From assembly GCA_021852245.1 (NCBI GenBank), contig JAJZNY010000435.1, forward strand, positions 1 to 6,515: a stretch of DNA of 6,515 nucleotides, written 5' to 3'. Under the pieces are notes generated by a model that saw only the letters and a program-made list of their open reading frames with translations, was not told the origin of the DNA and did no database searches. Below are positions 1 to 5,201 of this stretch, piece by piece. The DNA comes from Planctomycetota bacterium. GTDB taxonomy: Bacteria; Planctomycetota; Phycisphaerae; WQYP01. Made by a program: the position numbers and the translations under genes. Positions within the stretch are counted from its first letter, which is position 1; each line of letters opens with the position of its first letter.

Positions 1-220
1 TCAAAGACCGAATCGAAATTCTGTCAGGTGAGACGCTCGGCATTTTCAAAAGCAGTGCACCAATCGCATCGTTAAGATGACGGATGTTGGTGAGCGTAGA
101 ACTGTACGGCTTACGAAGCTCGCTGAATAAATCACCCGGGGAGCTTCCTGCCGAGACACCGGCGCACAGGCCGCCGACCGCTATGAACATCGTGAGTTTA
201 TGGATGCCTTTTATCTTCAC
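1..220 (-). CDS. Exported protein of unknown function, N-terminal part (runs off the left edge)
   Basis: The minus strand opens at a GTG (218-220) and stays open to the window edge, giving 73 residues of an incomplete protein. The start is supported by a GGGGAG Shine-Dalgarno at 230-235, 9 nt upstream, and by a GTGA overlap with the stop of the glycosyltransferase gene, which suggests translational coupling. The N-terminus looks like a Sec signal peptide: basic residues (MKIKGIHK), a hydrophobic stretch at about residues 9-22, and a V-S-A site suggesting cleavage after residue 24. A Cys at 19 is preceded by Leu, so it is not a proper lipobox. The visible mature part (GSSPGDLFSELRKPYSS and on) belongs to no family I recognise. 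It is probably periplasmic or outer-membrane-associated and in the same transcript as the glycosyltransferase. Whether it acts in glycan export is unknown. Confidence 0.7.
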   Translation of the reverse strand, partial: MKIKGIHKLTMFIAVGGLCAGVSAGSSPGDLFSELRKPYSSTLTNIRHLNDAIGALLLKMPSVSPDRISIRSL

Positions 221-1380
221 GTTGTTTTGCTCCCCGAGATCATATCCTGATAAAGTGCTTCGAGCCGATCGACCATATCCGTAGATCGGAACTCTTTTTC
301 GGCAAGGTCTCGTCCCGCTTTGCCCAATTCAGTCCGCAAATTCATGTCACCTGCCAGAAGCCGCACGGCCGCTTCCAGGGCCTCTCGATCACCAGGGGAA
401 ATCAGTACGCCGGTCATGCGGTCGATGCAAATCTCGTTGGCCCCGTCACAGTCATAGGTGATGGTCGGCCGTCCCGCCAGCATCGCCTGCGGGACGGCGC
501 GCGGCAGGCCTTCGCGATAGCTTGGATGGATCAGAACATCCATGGCGGAAATCAAATGTCCAACCTCCTCCGGCGGCACCAAGCCGGTAAGTGTAAAGTA
601 TTTCTGCCAATTGTGTTGGGCAATCGCCTCAGAGAATCGATCAAAAAATATCCCATCCCCGACCCACATGAAGTGAATATGGGGGATATCTTTAATCAGA
701 TTACGGGCGACCGACAAAATGTCATCGTGCCCTTTGAGGGGCTGAAGCCGGGCGATGGTGCCGAACACTACGGCGGAATCCGAAATATTAAAGCGTTTGC
801 GTACCGACTCCCGTGCTATCGGATCGAATCGGAATTTCTCAATCTCCATTCCGCTGCGAATGGTGACGTACTGGTCACTTTGGCCGACGTGCTGTGCCAG
901 CGCCTGCCGCCTCATTGCATCGGCGACAACGACCATTTTATCGCAGCGCCGGGCCGCCCAGCGTTCCAAACCTGCCCACGCATGAAAAACCGCTCGATTC
1001 TGATAGGGATGAAACGGAAGGCCGTGAATGGTGTGTACCACTCTCGGACCTCGTCCGAATGCCGCGGCCCGGCCCAGGATGCCAGCCTTGCTTGAGTGCG
1101 TATGCCATATATCGGGTTTAATCGCGGTAACGTGACGTTTAAGACTACAAAAGGCGGACCAGTCACAATAGGGGGACGGATTGCGCACCAAATTTCGCTC
1201 CAGAATCACCTGATAACCGCCTGCCATCGCCCGCTCCATCAGCGTACCCTCGCGTCCCGGACTCGGACCGGTGATCAGGACCACTTCATGGCCACGAGCG
1301 TGCAATCCCTCGCAACTCAGAAGGGTATTTTCCTGAGCCCCTCCCACAATAAGTCGCGTGATGACGTGTGCAATCTTCAA
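217..1380 (-). CDS. GT4-family (GT-B fold) glycosyltransferase
   Basis: Predicted cytoplasmic glycosyltransferase that moves a sugar from a nucleotide-sugar donor to a glycan or lipid-linked acceptor; neither substrate can be read from sequence. The protein is 387 aa, usual for GT4. The N-terminal acceptor domain begins KIAHVITRLIVGGAQ, with the Gly-rich GGAQ loop at residues 13-16 and an HTHSSKAG segment near 93-100. The C-terminal donor domain has FGTIARLQPLKGH, whose Arg211 and Lys216 are the typical phosphate-contacting pair, and then SYREGLPRAVPQAMLAG. The usual EX7E motif is here EX7Q (Glu290, Gln298). I chose the TTG at 1378-1380 because it has GGAG 8 nt upstream (1389-1392) and gives the family-typical N-terminus. 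A TTG at 1414-1416, directly after the truA stop, would add 12 residues but has only a 3-nt SD spacing. The end overlaps the next gene by four bases (GTGA). Probable role: polysaccharide or surface glycan synthesis. Confidence 0.9.
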   Translation of the reverse strand: MKIAHVITRLIVGGAQENTLLSCEGLHARGHEVVLITGPSPGREGTLMERAMAGGYQVILERNLVRNPSPYCDWSAFCSLKRHVTAIKPDIWHTHSSKAGILGRAAAFGRGPRVVHTIHGLPFHPYQNRAVFHAWAGLERWAARRCDKMVVVADAMRRQALAQHVGQSDQYVTIRSGMEIEKFRFDPIARESVRKRFNISDSAVVFGTIARLQPLKGHDDILSVARNLIKDIPHIHFMWVGDGIFFDRFSEAIAQHNWQKYFTLTGLVPPEEVGHLISAMDVLIHPSYREGLPRAVPQAMLAGRPTITYDCDGANEICIDRMTGVLISPGDREALEAAVRLLAGDMNLRTELGKAGRDLAEKEFRSTDMVDRLEALYQDMISGSKTT

Positions 1381-1388
1381 GCCATGAA

Positions 1389-1392
1389 CTCC
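1389..1392 (-). promoter_or_regulatory. Ribosome binding site (GGAG) that decides the glycosyltransferase start
   Basis: On the minus strand GGAG lies 8 nt before the TTG at 1378-1380, within the spacing expected for a Shine-Dalgarno. The alternative TTG at 1414-1416 has a GGAG only 3 nt away, overlapping the end of truA, which is too close to work well. This favours the shorter protein. Confidence 0.5.
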
Positions 1393-1416
1393 GGCATCGA
1401 GAGCCTTCGAATCCAA

Positions 1417-2181
1417 CTACTCCGCATCCGAGTAGCGAACCCACATCAGGCAGAGGCCCGACGCCGGTACACACGGACCAACATCAGAACGCCGACCGGA
1501 CTCGATCGCTCGTGTGATCTGGGACGGCTCCATGCGCCCTCGGCCGATATCCAGCAGCGTGCCTACCATATTTCTCACCATATGATATAAAAAGCCGTCC
1601 CCTTCCACACTCATGATGATCATCGGGCCTCGCCGATGTATATCACAGTGAAAGATGGTTCTTACCGTTGTCTGCCGCTCGTCCTCACCACCTCGAAACG
1701 CGGCAAAATCGTGGCGGCCCACAAAATATCGGCAGCCCGCCCGCATCGCCTCGATCGAAACATCCTGCCAATAATGGTACATGTATTGGCGGTTAAATAG
1801 CGGTCGATCCTTACTCTGCCAGATGACGTAACGGTAACGCTTACACCGCGGTCTTGTTACGTCGAAATGATCCGCAACAGGTTCAATGCGCCGGATCAGC
1901 ACATCGTGCGGCAAGCGGCTGTTTACCGCCATGCGAAACCGGTCCAAGGGTATCTGGATGTCAGCTCGGAAGACGGCAACCTGTCCCCACGCGTGCACCC
2001 CGGCATCGGTGCGCGATGCTCCGGAAATGCCGATGTTGCGGTTAAGGATTTCGGAGAGGCCTTTTTCGACAATACCTTGAACCGTCAGAATCGGTTCGCG
2101 CTGGCGCTGCCAGCCGCTGTACATCGTCCCGTCATACGCGATGGTCAGCTTATACTGCTGCAGTTTCACCGGCTCCGGCAT
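1417..2181 (-). CDS. truA: tRNA pseudouridine(38-40) synthase TruA
   Basis: TruA converts uridine to pseudouridine at positions 38, 39 and 40 of the tRNA anticodon stem-loop in the cytoplasm. The 254-aa length fits the family. The first conserved block is LTIAYDGTMYSGWQRQ (12-27). The catalytic block is GASRTDAGVHAWGQVA (54-69), with nucleophile Asp59 following Arg57-Thr58. The C-terminal half carries HDFAAFRG (157-164) and the signature GFLYHMVRNMVGTLLDIGRG (196-215). No catalytic residue is missing. The ATG (2179-2181) directly follows the asd TGA with no spacer, and no clear Shine-Dalgarno is visible, so translation probably depends on reinitiation by ribosomes finishing asd. The stop TAG is followed closely by the glycosyltransferase gene. 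Function assignment is firm. Confidence 0.97.
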   Translation of the reverse strand: MPEPVKLQQYKLTIAYDGTMYSGWQRQREPILTVQGIVEKGLSEILNRNIGISGASRTDAGVHAWGQVAVFRADIQIPLDRFRMAVNSRLPHDVLIRRIEPVADHFDVTRPRCKRYRYVIWQSKDRPLFNRQYMYHYWQDVSIEAMRAGCRYFVGRHDFAAFRGGEDERQTTVRTIFHCDIHRRGPMIIMSVEGDGFLYHMVRNMVGTLLDIGRGRMEPSQITRAIESGRRSDVGPCVPASGLCLMWVRYSDAE

Positions 2182-3216
2182 TCAGGCAGCCGCCGCACCA
2201 AGACCATTCTTGACCAGAAGTTCTGCGATCTGGATACCGTTAAGTGCCGCCCCCTTAAGCAATTGATCACCGGAGACAAACATGGCGATGGATCGATTGG
2301 ATGGATCGCTCATATCCTGCCGAATTCGCCCGACCAGAACATCATTTTGACCTGACGCTTCGCGAGGCATGGGGAAGTAATTGCGATGCGGATCATCCAC
2401 CAGTCGCACGCCCGGCTGATCGGTCAACCAATTTCTGACCTCCGAGGGGGAAATCGGGTTGGTGAATTCCACATTGAGTGCCTCGCAATGTGCCCGGAGA
2501 ACAGGAACCCGGACGCAGGTGGCGGATATGCGAATGTCAGGATCATTAAATATTTTTTTGGTTTCCCGCACCATCTTCAATTCTTCTTCGTTATAAAGCG
2601 AGACGGGATCGACCGCCGCGTTATGGCTGAATAGATTGAAGGCGTAGGGGTGGGGGAGTACCTGAGGTTTATGATCACCGCCTTCTAAGTATGCCTTGGT
2701 CGCATCGAGCAACTCCTGCATTGCGGCGGCACCACCTCCGCTGGCTGCCTGATACGTGGCGGCGATGATCCGTCGTATCCGGTTGTGGCGGTGTAACGGC
2801 CACAGCGGGACGAGTGCGATGATCGTGGAGCAATTCGGATTCGCGATGATTCCCCGATGTTTCAGTACCGCGTCTGGATTGATCTCGGGGATCACCAATG
2901 GAACATTCGGATCCATTCGGAAAGCCGAACTGTTGTCGATTACAACGCAGCCGCATTCTGCGGCAATCGGAGCGTATTTTTTACTTATACTGCCACCGGC
3001 GGAAAAAAAGGCGATATGTGCACCGCGAAAACTGTTTTCATCCAGCGCTTCAACGGTAAATTCGCGATTGCCGCACTTCATCTTCCGTCCACTTGATTTT
3101 GCCGACGCCAGAAGGCGCAAAGATCCGAAGGAGAAATGTCGACGGGCGAGTAAGTCTAGAAACTCGACCCCTACGGCGCCTGTCGCACCGACGACCACGA
3201 TATTGAGATTACTCAT
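2182..3216 (-). CDS. asd: Aspartate-semialdehyde dehydrogenase
   Basis: Reduces L-4-aspartyl phosphate with NADPH to L-aspartate 4-semialdehyde, the branch-point precursor of threonine, methionine, lysine and the cell-wall diaminopimelate; cytoplasmic. The 344-aa protein begins MSNLNIVVVGATGAVG, a Rossmann dinucleotide-binding loop (Gly10, 13, 16). It has FFSAGGSIS (70-78), VVIDNSSAFRMD (91-102), the nucleophile Cys129 in NPNCST, Gln156 in TYQAASGGG, and the substrate/catalytic block CVRVPVLRAH with Arg236 and His243. All key residues are present. I chose the ATG at 3214-3216: it has AGGA 10 nt upstream and places the Rossmann motif at the very N-terminus as usual. An in-frame TTG at 3280-3282 would add 22 residues without SD support. 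The gene abuts truA with no spacer. The preceding 124-bp gap could hold its promoter, but I see no convincing one. Confidence 0.96.
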   Translation of the reverse strand: MSNLNIVVVGATGAVGVEFLDLLARRHFSFGSLRLLASAKSSGRKMKCGNREFTVEALDENSFRGAHIAFFSAGGSISKKYAPIAAECGCVVIDNSSAFRMDPNVPLVIPEINPDAVLKHRGIIANPNCSTIIALVPLWPLHRHNRIRRIIAATYQAASGGGAAAMQELLDATKAYLEGGDHKPQVLPHPYAFNLFSHNAAVDPVSLYNEEELKMVRETKKIFNDPDIRISATCVRVPVLRAHCEALNVEFTNPISPSEVRNWLTDQPGVRLVDDPHRNYFPMPREASGQNDVLVGRIRQDMSDPSNRSIAMFVSGDQLLKGAALNGIQIAELLVKNGLGAAAA

Positions 3217-3340
3217 GTAAGCTACGTCCTGTTTCTGCAACTCGCCACAGGGGCGACATTTCACGAATCCATAAATCCGCAATGACAGTTATGGAAGCAC
3301 CAAACTATCATCATAATAGGAGGTCAACCGGGATGACATC
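3217..3340 (-). other. Intergenic leader between the cupin gene and asd
   Basis: This 124-bp gap has no gene. On the minus strand a TTGACC box (3322-3327) resembles a -35 element, but the matching -10 position reads TTTGGT, so a promoter is not convincing. A small inverted repeat TCGCC-N5-GGCGA (3242-3256) could form a short hairpin upstream of the asd ribosome binding site. No T-run follows it, so it does not look like a terminator. Whether asd has its own promoter or is read from the cupin gene cannot be decided here. Confidence 0.35.
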
Positions 3341-4129
3341 TCAATCAGATGCTCGCTTTTCTTCGCGATTTGGAGAGGCGGAATCAGTCCGAATATACGG
3401 CATAATCCTTCCGGTAATGCCGTCAAATTCCTCAAGGGTTTCAGGTTTGGCTTGATCCCAAACGGCACGTTCTAAATAGGCGGTATTTCCATCGCGGAGA
3501 AATTCAATGGCGTCATAACCGGCCTTGGCCTCCGGAACGACGCAATTATTAATAAACCACTCCAGACCACTGAATTTCGCCTTCATGAGCTCCTGTGCTC
3601 GTCGGTAAAGCTGCTCAAGCAATTCTCGCCCTCTTGCAGGTTCATTTTCCATGGCATCACGAAGAATGCGGTATCCAGTGATGGATAGATCTCGGCGAGT
3701 TATTGCTTCGTTCATATCACGGGAATGCATCGCACGCTGATATGCTCTGGCATCGGAAATAATCTCCATCGGAAAGGTAAGAAACAAATCTGTGCGTTCA
3801 GCAACGCCACCGTTCTGCATGATAGACAGAATGACCAGGTTTTTATTGGGATTGCATACCCGATGAATCACTCCCGGCTGGAAATAAATCAGCTTGTTTG
3901 GTTCCAAATCCAATACCTCGAAGCCTTGATAGGAAAGCAGTTCGAGTTTCCCGTATCCAGAAATGACATAGTAGGATTCGGCACTTACGCTATGAAAGTG
4001 TGCTCCGCCGCCAATAACCCCGTCCGGCCCCGGTTGTTCATATACCTTGATCCTGCTGAGCCCGATTCCACCGGGTAGCAGCAAATTCCGCAAATCCATG
4101 ACATCCACGATACCCCGGTAGCGTATCAC
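3341..4129 (-). CDS. Cupin-domain protein with helical C-terminal region, function unknown
   Basis: A small beta-barrel (cupin) domain is evident in the N-terminal half. Numbered from the TTG at 4139-4141, motif 1 is GGGAHFHSVSAESYYVISG, giving the HxHx4E metal triad His48, His50, Glu55. Motif 2, YFQPGVIHRVCN, supplies the fourth ligand His93. The protein therefore probably binds a divalent metal and could be an enzyme or a small-molecule sensor. The remaining ~140 residues are charged and probably alpha-helical (RELLEQLYRRAQELMKAKF), an extension not found in minimal cupins. No signal peptide or membrane segment is seen, so it is likely cytoplasmic. The start is uncertain: TTG 4141, GTG 4129, GTG 4108 and ATG 4099 are all in frame and none has a good SD. 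GTG 4129 gives an N-terminus (MIRYRGIVDVMDLR) that looks natural before the LLPGGIG segment. It lies 124 bp upstream of asd on the same strand; a shared pathway is not evident. Confidence 0.8.
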   Translation of the reverse strand: MIRYRGIVDVMDLRNLLLPGGIGLSRIKVYEQPGPDGVIGGGAHFHSVSAESYYVISGYGKLELLSYQGFEVLDLEPNKLIYFQPGVIHRVCNPNKNLVILSIMQNGGVAERTDLFLTFPMEIISDARAYQRAMHSRDMNEAITRRDLSITGYRILRDAMENEPARGRELLEQLYRRAQELMKAKFSGLEWFINNCVVPEAKAGYDAIEFLRDGNTAYLERAVWDQAKPETLEEFDGITGRIMPYIRTDSASPNREEKRASD

Positions 4130-4226
4130 CCGCAACCACAAGGCAATTTTGTTTGGCTACCGACCTATCCCGGCCGATTCGTTGGTCCAGATCGCGTCTT
4201 GCCGCTCGGCCCTAGACTGAAACCGG

Positions 4227-4238
4227 CTCGCGTGCGAG
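4227..4238. repeat. Short inverted repeat CTCGC-GT-GCGAG
   Basis: Five-base perfect arms surround a two-base centre. It sits about 98 bp from the upper cupin start and about 70 bp upstream of the 4309 promoter. It could be a compact operator half-site pair, but arms this short also occur by chance in DNA of this composition. No second copy was seen in the window. Confidence 0.2.
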
Positions 4239-4308
4239 TTGGGCTGCTGCAGTGAACAGATTAATCAATACAGGGACTTCCGTAGCGAAAAGAGATCGTG
4301 TTTGCGGG

Positions 4309-4336
4309 TTGACAGCTTTTTATGGGAGTTTAGACT
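4309..4336 (+). promoter_or_regulatory. Candidate sigma70-type promoter (TTGACA, 16 bp, TAGACT)
   Basis: A perfect -35 hexamer TTGACA (4309-4314) is followed after 16 bp by TAGACT (4331-4336), a four-of-six match to TATAAT. Transcription would begin near 4343, where an ATG opens a 140-codon frame. It points toward the efflux genes, whose first start is about 520 bp further on, so it could drive a leaderless ORF, a long leader, or both. This is the best promoter-like sequence in the intergenic region, but it rests on consensus matching alone. Confidence 0.4.
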
Positions 4337-4342
4337 TCGGCC

Positions 4343-4765
4343 ATGGGCGGGTTCCGATTTGCATACGTTCCATGGTTGATCATTGTCGTTGCCGTTGCAC
4401 CCATTTTTTGTCCATGCCACCGAACCGTAATCACCGCAATTGCTTTTCCTGCCGACCATGGCGTTCGATGTACGATGGCAACCGGAATTTGTGCCGCGCG
4501 ATGCGCCGTTTTATCCGAGAATTGCCTTGCACATCGGCCGATTTCAAATTGCTTTTGCTGTCTCTATCATATCTTTTCGGGTATTGTCAGCGGCTCACGG
4601 GTTAGCTTTCACTCGACTCATAGTGCCAGACTTAACCGTCCCGTAACCCGGCAAGCGACCTGCGACAAAATCGCCAGACGCTTGACCAGATGTTCACATC
4701 GTCATCTGGCCGAACTTAAAACTGGTAAAAGCCTTCTGCGCCAGCACTGCGCGCTGAGAATCTGA
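4343..4765 (+). CDS. Possible Cys/His-rich small exported protein (doubtful ORF)
   Basis: This 140-codon open frame is the longest in the intergenic region, and I recognise no family. Its ATG has no Shine-Dalgarno but coincides with the expected start point of the 4309-4336 promoter, as in leaderless mRNAs. The N-terminus is hydrophobic (PWLIIVVAVAPIF, 10-22) and is followed by CPCH. The whole product has 12 cysteines and several histidines, including FCC at 71-73 and RCSHRH at 116-121. Small exported Cys/His-rich proteins are plausible beside metal-efflux genes, which is why I list it. Against it: another plus-strand frame (4252-4605) is also open here, the C-terminal half looks compositionally random, and no recognisable domain exists. 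It may be chance, or the 5' part of a gene broken by a frameshift. Confidence 0.28.
   Translation: MGGFRFAYVPWLIIVVAVAPIFCPCHRTVITAIAFPADHGVRCTMATGICAARCAVLSENCLAHRPISNCFCCLYHIFSGIVSGSRVSFHSTHSARLNRPVTRQATCDKIARRLTRCSHRHLAELKTGKSLLRQHCALRI
4686..4709. repeat. Perfect inverted repeat CCAGATG-N10-CATCTGG
   Basis: Two perfect 7-bp arms (4686-4692 and 4703-4709) are separated by 10 bp, so the arm centres are 17 bp apart, which is compatible with a dimeric regulator reading major grooves on nearly one face. A further CCAGA lies 12 bp before the left arm, and a TTGACC (-35-like) overlaps its start at 4682-4687, though no good -10 follows. No T-run follows, so a terminator is unlikely. It lies about 157 bp upstream of the lipoprotein start and could be an operator or an RNA hairpin in the leader. 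Confidence 0.35.
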
Positions 4766-4795
4766 TCCATACCCAAATAACACACCTTTCTCCCC

Positions 4796-4824
4796 GTGAC
4801 CTTTCGGATGTTGATTTTTATCGT
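4796..4824 (+). promoter_or_regulatory. Weak promoter candidate just upstream of the Met-rich lipoprotein
   Basis: GTGACC (4796-4801) and TATCGT (4819-4824) are each four-of-six matches to the sigma70 boxes, with an ideal 17-bp spacer. Transcription would start near 4831 and leave a leader of about 35 nt carrying the GGAG at 4853-4856. The position is sensible but the match is weak. No MerR/CueR-like dyad in an extended 19-20 bp spacer was seen. Confidence 0.22.
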
Positions 4825-4865
4825 TACGGGTTGGTCAGTTGAATCACGCATTGGAGATAAGTGGC

Positions 4866-5201
4866 ATGACAAATTTGTGGTTACCTACAGTAGTGGGGGC
4901 GCTCCTGATAACGGGCTGTGCCCAATTACCCAATATCGCTCCGCCGACAAGAGATAATCCGGCGAATCCGACGGCCTCCGCCGGAAAACCATTTACAGGG
5001 GGAGATTTCCTGAATGTATCGGGTTCCGGCAGCGACATTGCGATGCCGAGTATCACGGCGGGTGTCGGCTTGCCCGGTGCCCCCGCAGCAGCCCGAAATT
5101 CACCGGCCGCGTCATCCGGGTCAGACATGAAGATGCCCGGCATGAAAATGCCTATGGGAGCCATGAAAGGCATGGCCAAGAGTACGGAGGAGAATCAATG
5201 A
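4866..5201 (+). CDS. Small methionine-rich lipoprotein, putative metal-binding accessory of an efflux system
   Basis: A 111-aa predicted lipoprotein. The signal peptide (WLPTVVGALLITGC) ends in a lipobox with acylated Cys18. The mature part is low-complexity, rich in Pro, Ala, Gly and Ser, and probably flexible. Near the C-terminus seven methionines fall within residues 88-103 in an MKMPGMKMPMGAMKGM pattern. MxM and MxxM spacing of this kind binds Cu(I) or Ag(I) through thioethers in known periplasmic copper proteins, so a role in handing metal to the exporter is plausible but inferred. An imperfect repeat is visible: SGSDIAMP (54-61) and SGSDMKMP (84-91), exactly 30 residues apart. The ATG at 4866 is preferred (GGAG at 4853-4856, 9 nt spacing); a TTG at 4839 would place nine residues before the signal peptide. 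Its stop overlaps the next start (ATGA), so it is probably co-translated with the channel. No named family is recognised. Confidence 0.85.
   Translation: MTNLWLPTVVGALLITGCAQLPNIAPPTRDNPANPTASAGKPFTGGDFLNVSGSGSDIAMPSITAGVGLPGAPAAARNSPAASSGSDMKMPGMKMPMGAMKGMAKSTEENQ
5186..5192 (+). promoter_or_regulatory. Strong ribosome binding site (GGAGGAG) for the outer-membrane factor
   Basis: GGAGGAG lies 5 nt before the ATG at 5198, inside the last codons of the Met-rich lipoprotein gene. Together with the ATGA overlap it fixes the start of the channel gene and suggests that it can be translated both by coupling and independently. Confidence 0.7.

Larger units (their letters stand above)
4142..4865. 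other. Long divergent intergenic region between the cupin gene and the efflux operon
   Basis: About 720 bp separate the minus-strand cupin gene from the plus-strand Met-rich lipoprotein. No protein or RNA family is recognised in it on either strand. It contains one fair sigma70-like promoter, one weak one, inverted repeats at 4227-4238 and 4686-4709, and an open plus-strand frame of uncertain status (4343-4765). I see no tRNA, CRISPR repeat, insertion-sequence end or hairpin-plus-T terminator. The length is unusual compared with the tight packing on both sides, suggesting regulatory content or an unrecognised or decayed gene. Confidence 0.6.

Noticed and set aside
526..1121. Several long plus-strand open frames opposite the glycosyltransferase gene
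   Set aside because: They are antisense shadows of a clearly coding minus-strand gene, with no recognisable protein features.
1854..3220. Plus-strand open frames opposite truA and asd
   Set aside because: Both minus-strand genes carry full catalytic motifs; the opposite frames show no domain and simply mirror their codon composition.
3217..3282. Upstream extension of asd to the TTG at 3280-3282
   Set aside because: It would put 22 residues before the Rossmann motif, has no SD, and the ATG at 3214-3216 gives the standard family N-terminus.
3322..3327. TTGACC on the minus strand as a -35 box for asd
   Set aside because: No acceptable -10 hexamer at 16-18 bp; TTTGGT at 17 bp is a poor match.
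3318..3455. Plus-strand 40-codon ORF (ATG at 3333) behind a perfect AGGAGG 9 nt upstream
   Set aside because: It runs antisense through the end of the cupin gene, the product (MTSQSDARFSSRFGEAES and on) shows no domain, signal or membrane segment, and no promoter is evident. The good SD is probably coincidental.
4341..4462. Three CCATGG hexamers within about 120 bp
   Set aside because: Six-base palindromes with no regular spacing and no shared flanks; probably chance.
4252..4605. Plus-strand 117-codon ORF overlapping the candidate at 4343
   Set aside because: It begins upstream of the promoter candidate, has no SD, and has no signal peptide or domain. Two overlapping open frames also lower confidence that either is real.
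4844..5179. Minus-strand 111-codon ORF opposite the Met-rich lipoprotein
   Set aside because: The plus strand has a lipobox, an SD and an overlap with the next gene; the antisense frame is a by-product of repetitive codons.
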